From NCBI RefSeq assembly GCF_001640805.2, contig NC_066838.1:16296763-16360762 (forward strand): 64,000 bases of DNA, given 5' to 3'. The notes under the pieces are model-generated. The model was not told the DNA's origin and searched no databases. It worked only from the letters and a program-made list of their open reading frames with translations. Made by a program: the position numbers and the translations under genes. Positions 1-13,400 of the stretch are shown here, in pieces (position 1 is the stretch's first letter; every line of letters starts with the position of its first letter). The DNA comes from Lates calcarifer (lineage: Eukaryota; Chordata; Actinopteri; Centropomidae).

Positions 1-1215
1 TTACTGGGTGGTAGAGTCTTGTGTGATTTTGATGAATCGGACCTTTTATTTCTTCATTCCCTTTATTGTCTAGTGGTTAGGTGTCGTATGTTTGTGCGCT
101 TGAGTGTGTTGAGCGCTCTGTTGGTGCCCATGTGAGTAGAAGTACAACATACAGCACAGTGTAGCAAACTACACTGACAGAAACGTGTGTGTAATGTAGA
201 GGCAGTGTAAAAGATGCCTTGCTCAAAGGAGCAGGGCTTATGACAAACATACACTGTAAAACATCAGACAGGAATTTAGTGAAATCAACAAATCCTTGGT
301 CATTAACTTCATGTAAATATACAAGTTTTGTTAAAGTTGTATTAGACAACTTTTCAACTTTTTTCCCCATAGTGTTTCCAAGTCACTAGAAACATTACTG
401 TTGGCACCACTGTCGCAAAGATTGGACTGTCCAAAGCAAGAAACAACTATAAGAATCCCTGACCTCAGTACTGTGATAAAGCCAGAGTATTTATGAGTAG
501 ATAGGTTTTGTTACCTACTGATCTAGTAGAAATAATGCCCACTGAGTGTTGTTTTTTAAACCCTCTCAAGTCCCAGAGCTCTCTCCGTCAAGTCAGAGTC
601 CATCTGAGGTTCACTCTTATTTTTCCTCAGTTTCTATCACTCCCCCTCTTTGCTTTCTTTGCCTCCTCCAACAATGGGACTCCTTTTCTTTTGCCATTTA
701 GAGTTTCCACAGTTACTCTGGTTGTTCCACCGTCCACTGTTTCTGCTACCTGGGGAAATCTACCGATAGCTACCTGGGAAAACAAAAGCACTATCCTCTC
801 CCTGTTTTGCTCAATACCATATTTGGACGGTCAACTTCTTTCAACTTCCTTCACGTTTGTGTTGTGGCTGCCACTGGACACTTGTTCGCAATGGCAGACA
901 AGCTTCCTTTGTGGTAAATCAAGCCTTTGTTTTCATAAGGAGATTTTGTAACCAATCTAAATGTCAATGGTGTCATTATTCTATAATCATTACAATGTGC
1001 AATCAACATTTACTTCATAGTGACAAGCTAAAGCAACCCAGCCATCTATTGCCACTTAAATCTGAAGTTAATTCAACTCTCACGACTTCACCTGACATCT
1101 TGAGATGACGAGTTGAATTAGTGTACCACCAAGGCTTGCTGCACGTTTGTGTGTGTATGGAGTGGGTAGGAAGTCGTTGGACAGAACAGAAATAGACAAC
1201 GTACAGTATTTTTTT

Positions 1216-1220
<5 letters not shown>

Positions 1221-1248
<28 letters not shown>
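1221..1248. repeat. (GA)n microsatellite
   Basis: Fourteen GA units. Confidence 0.95.
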
Positions 1249-1250
<2 letters not shown>

Positions 1251-1463
1251 GGTCTAGTAGGCCCACTCTAACTGATTATACCGCTATCGACAGGGCCCCA
1301 GAAAAACAGGCACTCACTTTCCTCTTGATTGAATTAAACACCTTTTATGGGGCAAATCAATGGGAGGGGTGGCGGATGACGGGGATAAAGGGAGAGGAGA
1401 GCTGAGTGTTATGATATGTGGAGGTGAGATCTGTCTTTACTCTCTCACACACATTCACACTCA

Positions 1464-1491
<28 letters not shown>
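1464..1491. repeat. (AC)n microsatellite
   Basis: Fourteen uninterrupted AC units. Confidence 0.95.
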
Positions 1492-1494
<3 letters not shown>

Positions 1495-4224
1495 CCACAG
1501 ACAGGTGAGAGGTCTGATGCTATGTTGTAATTCAGGCAAATCAATGCTTTTAAAGCATTTAGCCATGCCTGGTGATGAAGTACAGTCAGAATAGGCCCGC
1601 CAAGCAATATATGTCCCAGACCCAAATCAATCATAATTACATGGCCAGGCGGGGTACAGTGCCGAGAGTGGACAGAGGGATGACTGGACTCCACTCCTCC
1701 ATTCACTCCTTTTATAGTATGATCAAAGATGAATGGTAAAAAGAGATTGTGTATCACTGAAGAGAAATGCAGAGGGATGTAGGCCTTTTTCCCAGCAGAC
1801 ATTCTTACTTGTCATATTTGGAATTCAACTGTGACTTTATCAATTATACCCTCTACTTTTCCTAATGTGTAATGTCAAAATGTCAAATAAGAATTGATAA
1901 TCTTCTATATAGAAGTCTCATTCCTATGTGCAGTTCTGTATAATGTGGTTTCATGACTTTAGAACATTTTGGGGAAAACATCCCTTTTCACATTTGTGTT
2001 CATCAGATCCTTGCCAGGCTAACACCTACAGAGACTTCACTGGTTCCAGACCTGTTTTCTCTTTTTACTTTTACTCTGACTCAAAGATTAATGTTTGAGA
2101 TGATTTCTCTTAAATTTACTTTTTTAAAATCTGTTGAAGGTTCACGCTCCTTGCCCCAGCTGACGTTATTCTGGCTAGAGTCCATATGTTTCCCAAATCT
2201 CTACAAAGGAGGTGGTGAGTGAACTCATAATGGACAAAACATACTAGAATAACACCCTGGTTGACAAATATCAGACAGTTTCTTTAAAAGAATACTCAAA
2301 TTATTATAATTGATTTAGCATGGTACTTTTATAACCTTGTTTGGGTTCCTATGTTTTTTTTTTTTAAGATCAAAGTCCACCTAGCAGACCAGAGGTTCAG
2401 TCCATGCGTTTGTCTCCTTTGTTAAAACCTGATGCCTATATTACCCACAGAAACTTTAGCCACCAACAGTTCAGTCAGAGATGTATGTATGTTGTGCTAA
2501 TAGTTGCTTGTGTAGCCTTGAGCTGCAACAGTCAAGCAAAGATGAGAGGTGAGCTACAGGGGACTAGTAAGTGCACCTCTTTTTAACTCCACATCCTCAG
2601 ATTTTTATCATTTTCAAACCTGTAGTCTTCAGCTCCAGCCAACACTGCCTCAAGTTACATCACTCGATGCAGTCTACACAGCTCACTCTGGTGCCACAAA
2701 AGGCTTTACACAACATTTTTCACATACGCAGCAGCACTCTCCAATACCTGTAAAGAGACTTGTACACAACAACAACAACATGTAAAATTGTTGGAGTTCC
2801 CGTTTAACTTTAGCCAACAACAAATTTCACTGATGTCAGAAAGCATCAACACCACAATTCTCCAATCACCAGTATCAGCGATCACAACGGAGCCAGGCAA
2901 AGTGACATCATCCCCACAAAACTGGCATAATCGATACAAAACAGGAGGCTGATCATTTTAAAACTCAGCTGTCCTGTAATTAGTACAAACTGACCCACCC
3001 CTCTTGGCCTTGATTTTCATAGACCTCACTAGTTAGGAACAGGCCAGTATGACCTCATGTTGCCACAGGGAGACCTCCCGCCTGCTGCCTGTCCTAATCA
3101 GCTCCTCAGCCTGGACACTGTGTCCACTATGACCACATTAGTCATCAACAGCAACCCTACCACTGACCCCCACAAACCACCACGCTAACTCCACAGCTTG
3201 GCTCAGCCAATCAACACTGCTGTCAACACTGGCCAAACCAATTAAAGTGTCTAATGAGCGTCTTGTATAACACTAACACGGCCATTAAAGAGCATTTAAA
3301 GAGAGTACAGGGGTATCAGGTGGAGGGCTGTGGGTTATGGTGTCATGGCTTATTAGTATTCAAGCAGCGTTTGGTTTCCATTAAGGCAGTGTTCATGAGC
3401 GCCTCAGGTGTCTCGATGGATCCGACGCCGGCGATGTGATGATTCACGCATCCAGGACTTTATAAACAGCTTTTACACCAATGAGAACAATCTCCTCTCA
3501 TAAAGAGCACTTTCGATTTCATTTGCGAATACAGATATATGCAAGACAAAATAAATAAATAAAGTGCATGTGGAATGTGTTTGAGAAAACAGTGACTTGA
3601 CAGTATTACACAGGCACTCAGTTTAATACCCAGCCATAATATTGCTGAGGGAACAGGCCCAAGGCGCTACTCTCTTTTATTAGTCATTCACTGGGATTAT
3701 GGACACATTGCTTCCATTACCTAAGAGAGAGGAGCAGAAGCCCTGTCCCCCTGGGGATGGCCAAATAACTCTCTCTCACACACACAAACACACACACGCA
3801 TTAACATACACTCTATGGCCTAAATAGATTTGAGTGTCAGTGCGCAGACGTACACACACACACAAACACACTCCATCATTAAGATGAACACTGGCTTCTA
3901 TGAACCCCCTTTACCAGCAGGATAATAGAATCAATACTGCATGTAAATAAATGGCAACTAAATAGATCCATAATAAAGTTGCTGAAAGACATTAGATCAC
4001 AAAGACTTGGTGAATAACCTTTCTATTGGTGCTTTTGTTTTTTCTATTTGTTATACTGTCTGAGGTCATTTGTGTTCATGTAATGCTCTCTGTCTGTTTA
4101 CATCATGCCTTTTAAGATACAGTATCTGTGCCCTACGGGGCAATGAGTGGAGGTTACGAATAATCAGGCCAAATTTGCTCACATTAAATCAACACGTGCA
4201 CTCACACAAACATGCAGCCAGCAG

Positions 4225-4226
<2 letters not shown>

Positions 4227-4258
<32 letters not shown>
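4227..4258. repeat. (CA)n microsatellite
   Basis: Sixteen CA units. A C10 run lies nearby at 4486-4495. Confidence 0.95.
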
Positions 4259-4261
<3 letters not shown>

Positions 4262-7200
4262 TGGCTTTGTCAGAGGAGATGTGACGAGGCTGATGGATGG
4301 CAGCAGAGAGAGAAAGGATGGACAGATGAATTTGATTTGTCTTAATGCAGACGAACTGTGAGGTGGCGGTGCCCTACATCAGTGCATTAAGACCACAACC
4401 GTGGACACATGTATCAAGGTAAATCAATTACCAATCGATAAGATTCTTCAATTTGCATAAATCAGACTGTTTTGAGCAGTGTAAGCCCCCCCCCCAGTCG
4501 TTTCTGTTCCACACAGAGTGAGGATTCTTTTCACCTTCACTCTTTCAGTCAGTCATCCCTCCATCTCCCCACACAAGCTCCCTGACTTTGATGTGACATT
4601 TCTTACAAAAGAATGTAACCCTCTCTGGGGACAGAGATCGGCATCGGTCTATTATGTTGTTCTACGCTCAGTTCAGATGGACATGCCTCTGCTGACCTTT
4701 GAAAATGCTCTTTCCCAGACAGATTTTGAGTGGGAACAAAAGTTAAACAACTTTAATTACTAGATTATCAAAATTACAGTAAAGAATAAGCTCAATAAAC
4801 AAACAGTTCCCATGACTGTAAAGCAGATGCTAACCTGGGGGTTGGGACCTCTCTCTGGGTCTTAAGATAAATCTAGGGGATATAAGATGATATTCAAGAT
4901 AAGAAAAAAGAAAAATCGGCATAACAAAATTATGTCCTTATTGCTTTGCAAATCTTTGTTTTGTTATTGTGGAATACTGAGTAGCTCTACCTCTTCTGGC
5001 CTCTAAAAATTATTCAGATCATCGAAGAAGGGAACATCGTTCTCTGGTAGAACTGCTCACATCATGTAGACGTATGCAGTCTGTGACAAGGGATCCCGAG
5101 TTGACGTCGCTTCACTTTAAAGGGTCATGACACTGCTGTGAAGTGATCGTGAGAGAGAAATAAAACAGACAGACAGACAGGAGCAGTTTTTAATGTGACA
5201 TGGTTTGAAAATAGCCACAAACTAACCTCACTGGTTCTATGATTGTTTATCATGACAAGTAACTGTGTGGAGCTGGATCAATCAGCAGTTCAGATTCCTG
5301 ATCCCTCACTGCCTCACATTTGTACTCTATATACTAAAAATAGTAAAAGAAACTAAAATCCCTAAAGGCAGAGAGGAAATATTTTACTGTTTTTTGGCCC
5401 AATTAAATCGTGAGCTGAAATTCATATTCAAACATTTGTCATCTAATAGAGTCAAGATGCATGAGCAGGAAAACACGAGCGGGGGAAAGTAGCTGCCTGT
5501 TGACATCAATTCAGAGAATTAATGTGTCCCAACAAATCTTGTTGTTTTATTTCCACCAGCGCCTCCATTATGCGCTTTTAGTCATTAGGGCTGATACTTA
5601 ATGATTGACACCCAGTTAAAGTGCACCCACAGTGCATCGCTTATCATGACCTGCTGTCGTGCGCTGCACACACAGGCACGCATGCCTGTATGCACACACG
5701 CACATATTAATATTTACTCTCTTAAACACACAAACACACACAGCCAAGCACCCACTCTCCTAAACCCCAACGTGGGCATAAATTTCTCCAGCTGTGACTT
5801 AAAAGACAAATAGCCAATAAAAGTGCCAGGGGTGTTCACACATGCGTTTCTGGCACAATCAAATCAATTTCCTCTAAGTAGCCATAAACATGTTCTCTTT
5901 TAAAAGGTGTGAGTGGGGTCCCATTATCCCTGGGCCCCCTGGCCTGCTCCTCCACCCCAGAGGTCTCTCCACAGGGGTCAGCATCAAGGCCTAATCTGTC
6001 TCAGTCCACTAGACCCATGTGTAGTTCTCAGACTTAGAGAGAGCAGGACCTCGGCCACATCCAAGCCTTCTGATCACAAGACTACGTCCATTAATCAGTA
6101 GCAGGCAGCACAGTGACAAAGAGATTGCCTGGCAGGGGGTTAGAGTCCAGGGAGTTGCCCCAGTCCTGCTGGAGGGCCCGGGCTGTGCTCCAGGCCTGTG
6201 AAGGTCTGCACGAGGGACCAGACAAGGGGTTCTGTTGTGGTCGATGTTATTAATCAATGGTTGCTGTGACTGAGCTGTCTATTTTACAGATTTATCAGTC
6301 AACTAAGACCTGAAAGATCTCTGATCACATTACTTTTGTCCTCAACCTTCGTGCACCAGTGTTGGCCCCATTGTAATGCAGTTACTGTAGTAGCTTCAAG
6401 GGGGGTACTGAGACTACAATTACCCTGGTTGTCCTTCCCATGGTGAATGATTGTAATTGTAATTGACTATAACCACTTTTTGCATATAAACTCCATGTAA
6501 AACACTCCACCCCCACCTTGCAGAGGCTCCCCGTGCACCCTCTTTCCTCCATCTTCACTGTCTGATAAACCTTGGGCCTCCAGCTTACACTCATGGGAGT
6601 TGACACTCAGTTCCTACAAATCCAGTTAATATTCAGTGGCTCATTAAAGATTGATTGGGAGCTGTAAAGGGGGAAATCACACACATATAAGAGCAGAAAA
6701 TCCTGCCTTTAGGTTGTAATTGTGCTTTATGGAGGAGCTTTGGTCCTGCCGCTCCCTTGGTCCTTGTTAGTGAAGGTTAGGGATGTATAGACCTGCATGG
6801 TGGGGACCATGGCCTGGCCCAGGTCGACCTGGACCTACCCAGGCTATAAACGTCAGGCCAGGGCAATCAGGCACAGGATTGCCCCCTTGAGAGAGCAGTT
6901 CATTTCTACTGCTGAAATATTTAGGAGTCTGAGCATGCCCTAAGAGACTAGAAGTAGCAAAGCTTAGACACAGTCCTGTGTATATGCTGGAAGGAGTAAT
7001 CCCTGTACATTCTGACCCAGGTGAGCTTTGTTAATGGTGAAGCAAATTACAGCCAGCATTGTAGCAAGGTCTATTTGCCATATTGGGTTTATCTAAATAA
7101 AGAGCATCATTGTTACTATTTTAACCACTTTGCTGTTTTTTTTTTTTTTTTTGATTCATTATGTTCCAGTTAAGTTTTCTGGGGCTTTAAATTGTTGTTT

Positions 7201-7312
7201 ATTCTGTTTTTGTTTCTTCCTCCCACTGTCTCCCACTTTTTCTCTCTCTCTCTGTTCCCACTCTTTCTCTCTCTCTTCCTACCTGACCCCCGTGACCCAG
7301 CCAGTTTCCCAG

Positions 7313-7455
7313 GAGTCCCTGGCCTAGGCAACGCCACAAACACAATTTCCGTAATGTCATTTGCAGCGTGGATGAAGGAGAGAAAGTCCTGGCTGTCAAA
7401 ACCACCTCAACGCCGCTGCGAAGAAAACACGACCCGACACATGACAGATTCTTAG
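7313..7455 (+). other. exon-like segment, unassigned
   Basis: A very long CT tract (about 7200-7312) ends in CCCAG, followed by 143 bases open in a frame giving 47 codons with coding-like usage (a stretch reads VDEGEKVLAVKTTSTPLRRK), then a donor-like TTAG/GTTTGT. A second acceptor at 7366 would shorten it. A neighbouring frame is also open up to a TAG at the donor. I recognise no protein and no partner exon was found; it may equally be a conserved non-coding element. Confidence 0.2.
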
Positions 7456-10400
7456 GTTTGTACAAATGGACAGCTCCCCAACTCCCCTCCCTCTCACTTC
7501 AAACCTCTCACCTCTTCTCTCCTCCACCCAGCAGCACCTTATTTCTCTCTCCCCTATCTCTTTTTTTTTTCAACCCATACCCCCACACCCTCCTTGCTTT
7601 CACCCTTTCCCTTAAGAGTGTCACTCCCTCACTCTCCCCATGTCAAATGGGCAGAAATTACTGCATTATTAAGTGTGTGTGGAGGCTTGAGCCATCTCAT
7701 CAAATCTAATTAAATCAGGCTGTCACATGACTCCCACTCTTATGGATGTGATGCACAAATATGGAGTCTTAAATAACTTAAATGAATTAGCCAAACCTTT
7801 TAATTAATAATTGTATAACTTAAACAATAAACTGACTGTTAATGTGCATTGTTATATGTGTAAAATGCACACAAACAGCAGACTATTGCTGAGTTTTTAT
7901 TTTCTCCATTTGCCATTTTCCTTTATGGTTCACCCCCTTACTCCAACCTTCACCTCCTTCTGCTGGCATCATAAAGAAAGGTAGGACCCTCTCAATCATC
8001 GGCTCAATCAATGAAGATGATTGGACCAGTGAACAGGAACACATTGGGTTAACACCTCCAACCTGCTCTGCACCTGACCCACAGCCACCGAGAGTGTGCT
8101 CACATCCCATTTGTCACCATAGTTTTTCCTGGAACAGGGGGATGAGATTGAATGGGCCGCCATGGAAATATGATTTTCAGTACGCGTTGTTAACTCACCG
8201 GGGAGAGGCTTTTGCCAAATTCTATCAAAGTGTGCAACTGTGTATTAAATGACTATCAAAAGACCAGCCATCATTTTTCATGCTGTAACCATGGCATGCC
8301 CCAGAACTAACCCCTCTACAATCACAAAGAGGACTATTGCTATTGATCCACTGTCGACAGCAGATATGACAGTGCCTCAGACAAACACAAGCAAGACAGT
8401 TTTGAATATGCAGTTGTGGTTAGTATTTCAGAGGGCTGTATGGCGCGTGCAGAGGGCTGGGTTAATATAGCCACTTGCTCTGTGTGCAGATGGAGTGGAG
8501 ACCTCAGAGTCACTTTCTTCCCACGCTACAGCCAAAAGTTTGGCACTCTGCTGTAGTGATCCATATGGAAGCAGGTGGGCGCGGGGCCATGAGTGGGCGA
8601 GAGGGGGTCCCAGTGGGCGGCGGGTCATGGATCTTGGGTTGATGAAACATCAGAATCTCCCACAGCAGAGAATGGTGGTTGAATGTGGTCTTCAGTGTGT
8701 AGGAAGAGAGCTAGTTAAAGTTTAACCAGCCCCATCCTGTTCTCCACAACCCTCCATCAGCCAGCCAGAGCCAGGCCCAGCCCCACATCCTCCACCCCCT
8801 CTGACCCCCACCCTGTTAGGGACAGAAGTGATGGATCGCCCCTGTCATTGTGCCCTGTGAGGGGACGACTGCAAAGAGGGACCCGGACTCCTTGTTAATC
8901 TGACCCTCTGAGCCAGAGTGGACAACGCAACACATTATGACAACCCCCCCTTTCCAAAAAGAGAACACATGGCATGTAACTAAACTCACCCGCCTACATA
9001 TGAGCCAGAGGACTCTCCTCTTTTCCTTTTTATTCAGCCTATTTTCACCCCCAGCCTCCATAAACCATGACAGGAATGCCTTAGAAGCCAGGCACATTTG
9101 GTGAGGAGTATAAAAAGAACAGAGAAAGTTGGGCAGAAAGAGAAAAATGAGAGGTGGAGGAGAGAGACGGCGAGCAGCTGTGTGGAGTGACAGGACGCAG
9201 TGCAGATGACTAATGGTGCTGGATGAACTCATGATATTGACGAGTGATCAGTCATATGCTGATGCCATCTCTGCCCCAAAGCATGTGTTCACTAGCACAG
9301 GGTGTTGTAATGTTGCCGCTGTTTTTTCTGTATTGATTGTAAGAAAAAGATACATCAACCCAATAGAAGGCTCCCAAATGATTTCATGTTAAAAAAAAAA
9401 ATTAAAAAAATAATCAACTTTTGCTAAATTACAAAATGTTTAGAGAGAAAATCAAACATTTCAACTTAAGATGACAAAGTAATGTGGTAATGTATAGAAT
9501 CAACTTACACAATATATACAATCAATCATACAACTTATGCTATGTTTTGTCATTTTGATGACAGTTTTCATTTTCACTTTCACAGGGTCTGATAAAGCTC
9601 TGATAAAGTAAAAGAAAGCTTTGTTTTTAGTATGTATTTTTCAAAATTTATTGTCTTCTTTCACAAATGAGCAAAAAATCAACTAAACAGAAGAAATCTC
9701 CATATAAACACAAAATTATCAAACTTTCTAAGCAAAATTATAATTTTAAGACAAATAAATGAAAAACAGAAAATGACTTTAATATTGAAATTGTAAAATG
9801 TCAATTAAAGACGATGACAAAAGAAAATATATCATGCTAATTTGTAATGGTCCTCCCCTTTATTATTACATGTTTCCCTTGGGGTGAGCTGGCAAAGTTA
9901 ATTTTACTGGTTTGTTAAGGGAACAGGATGTCAAGCTCTCACAAGGAAATGTAATGATGCGAGGGACATGGGTCAAGTTTACCATTTGCAGAGGGGAAAA
10001 AAATCTTGAACCTGTTTTCCTTCATTTTGTGACAGTGGGGTCAGAGCTCCACCCATCTGGGTCTAAACTAGAGACATGGGGTGTCAGTAGGTGACAGAGA
10101 GGGGCACCACACTGGCCTAGTCTGGGGACATGATCACAGATGGACATGTGTATGTGTGCATGTGTGTGGGTGGAAGGGTTGACAGACACACGCGCTGCAC
10201 CTCTCTCAGCTGACTCTGAGAATATGTTTGCGTGGGACAAGTCCACCAAGACCCATCCATCAACCGGGTCCAAATACGCCCTGCGCCACTGTTGACATGG
10301 GGTTAACAACTTGACACTGACAGAGGTGGGCGAGGCCTGGAGCAGAATGGAGACGGAGACAGAGAGAGAGATGGATTGGACTGTGATCGACATTCAATTT

Positions 10401-13400
10401 GAATTATTGCAAATATTTCCATTTAGCAGAAAATTGAGTACTTTATGAAGTATACAGGCTGCTGGACAAGTGAGAGTGATTTTCATGGGAATGGTTTGAT
10501 CAAAACTGTTTGCACACAAATTGTGTCCATATCCAGTGACTGTTCAATGCAGCAAAAGAGAAAACAAGCAGCGATGTATCTCCTCATGACCTTGTCCTTA
10601 CTTCAGAGTATAGCTTCAGGTCTAAATAGACAAGCTTGTCAACCTGGCCGCCAGAGATGAGTTATGTTGGAATTGTTCACAAAGACATTAAACTTCCTTC
10701 CCCTCAGTAATCACTGTGCATTATTACACATTAAACATGCACTAATGTACAAGTGATCAATTTTGTGGTAAGACAACAACCAGAGAGTGATTAAAAACTT
10801 TTAGGGTGCATTGATTTAAAAACTACTTTGCGGGCTATGTGGAAAAAACAGGAGCTGTACATAAAGTAGTAACTCAGGGCCGATGAACGGGTCAGGATGC
10901 CGGGAAAGTTCCCGTCCAATGGAGGCCGAGAATGTAAAGTAAATCTCTGAGTAGCTATGGCAGGGATGCAGGTGGAGGAAAGCGCAAGGGAAATGTAGCG
11001 TAATCTCAGCCTCAGCCACGTTATCGGCTGGGCTTTTTAACACAGGGGCCAATTTAATTGCACTTAAAGCAGAATGGCAGAACATCAATCTTGATGAGTG
11101 GATCTGCATCACAGTTCTCCCAGGCCAATCTATCACTATCTATGCCTCTGGGTAGCCTCCCCCCAGCACTAACACACTCATACATGCCCATACTCCCTTG
11201 CCATCCCATCTGTACGTTCCCATCATGGTCCTTTTATTTTTTTATTTTAACAAAGCCATAAGTTATCTGTTGATTGAATGTTGGAGCATGTTTGGAAAAG
11301 CTATCTATGAGAAGTACAAACTATATTTCAACAAATATTAAATGGGTTTCGTGAACAAATCCCATGAAAAGGCCAAAAGCAGTATTATGTTAGTCCATCT
11401 GTCAATACTTTTTAACTTCCCAGTCAGACCCATCCCCATTTGTTTGGACTGAAGACATTAATATATTTAAAAAAAAAAGAAAAAAAGACACAAATACATA
11501 TCTTCTTTAAAGGAAATGGTGAAATCATTGCCTAAATTAGCTGAGCACTGTAGGTTTTAGCCAGTGTTGCTCAAACATGAGTAATTAGTGTATTTGTTGA
11601 GGACTCTCTGCAGTGGATTTGGTGAGCTAATGAGTATTTACAGCAGCAGGGCAATGTGTGTTTGAACAGCTCAAAATAAATGACAGTACCCATGTTGATC
11701 ATTATTGAAGAACATGCCACACAGTGCATCGGTGTGTTTTTGACAGTACATATATATAAGCCCCATGACTTTTGGAATCAGCTGTATCAGGCTCACAATA
11801 CACACACAGTAGTTGTTAGTCAGAACAATATTAAATATCATCAGATTTATCCTTTAATACACACCATGTAGGAAATACAGCTGGCTTTACTAGCAGCAGC
11901 ATAACATGATGAAGTTAATTTCTGGTCAGCACACAACAGTCAGTGATCAACACTGGCAAATTTGCACTGTAGTTTATTCCAATTCAGATTTAGGACTAGT
12001 GCAACTTTGGCCTATAAAGCACTAAACGATGTCTGCTTAAAAACCAGCACATTTTCACATTTACCGGTGAAGTAAATGCAGGGGAAATAGATACAGGCAT
12101 TAGGGCTTAAGCCAATAGTTCTGTGGTTAGAGAACAGTAACTACCTCCTGTGCCATAAGCATCTTGAACTCTTAGTGGCTATGGAACACTTAAATACAGA
12201 GAGTACTGGCTTCATCAAGGCCATAAAGCATAAAGAGGACTTGAAAGCTAGGGACAGAGCCTATAGAGGAGTAATGATCCCTTAATGTGGTGGCCTCTCT
12301 CTCTCAACCTCTCACACTCTTTCTGTCTTTTCCCCCTCCTCCCACTCCCAACTGCTACATTAGCAGGGATAATAAATGAGACTCTGGCATCACAAGCATA
12401 AACTTTTTATGACCCACCTAACCAGCCTTATCAAATGTGGATGCGATTACTCCACCAGGTGACAGATGGAGAGATGGATGGACAGTCATGAGGGAAAGGA
12501 TGGACTGCAAAAGGGGGAAATGTAGTTGCTACTCTGATGGGGATAAAATAATTATTTAATATTATGTACATGAAGTAATGATGACTGTGGAAAAGCAGGA
12601 AGAGAAAGTGTTAAAATAAAGGACAAGGAATAAAAAATGAGAACAGAATGAGGGAGGTGAGGAGTGGGAGGATGGGAGTGTCTCAAGTGTTGCTCTGTGT
12701 AGCTGCTCTGAATGAGCTGGTAAGATGGAGTTGACAGGCTGTATGGGCCCAGTGAAAGGTGCCTTTCTCTTCTACATGATAACTTTGATCCCTCCTGTTT
12801 CCACACACCAGTCAGCAATATTGTTAAGCAGCAGTTGGTTAATACTTTAACCAAGTCCTGGAATGGAGTCAAACGGAGGAGGTACTCCCAGCCCCCCATC
12901 CCCTCACCCCACCCCTACTCTTATAGTAGTTTGACCTGATATCTCTAGAATTTCCTACCTCTGTGGTCATTGTCTCCAACAGTGAAATTACAGTTACAAC
13001 TCCAATCAGGTGCCAAATCAAGTAATAATAAGTGATAATAAAAATATCAAATATAAATATACCATTACAAAATTTAAAAAGAAAGAAAGACAAAGTAAGG
13101 TGTGTGTGTGTGTGTGTGTACGTATGTGTGGATTGCACACTGATTGACTAGTGTGCTTTAAACCATTGTTGTTCTTGACCCTCACCAAGTTATTTTGTAA
13201 TTTTCTGATGAGATGCAGAACTCTTATTTAAGTCGAGGGCTTTTCTCACTGCCATGTTAGCTGTATGACTGATAGCATGGATGCATGCTAAACATGTGTG
13301 ACATGTAGTTTTTGTTCTGCCTCATTAACGAACGGCCCGAGTATGAAGAGATCAGATTAAAGGTAATTAAAATGACAAAAACACACCATCATTCCTAATG

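Larger units (their letters stand above)
1..7199. other. no recognisable gene; microsatellite-rich DNA
   Basis: Holds the GA and CA repeats listed above, further interrupted CA stretches (3775-3870, 5690-5750), and no transposon relic I recognise. Several AT-rich homeodomain-type cores (TTAAT, TGATTGACA at 5602) occur. No exon could be supported. Confidence 0.6.

Noticed and set aside
8816..9232. 138-codon open frame on the minus strand
   Set aside because: No recognisable domain and no supporting signals; composition-driven.
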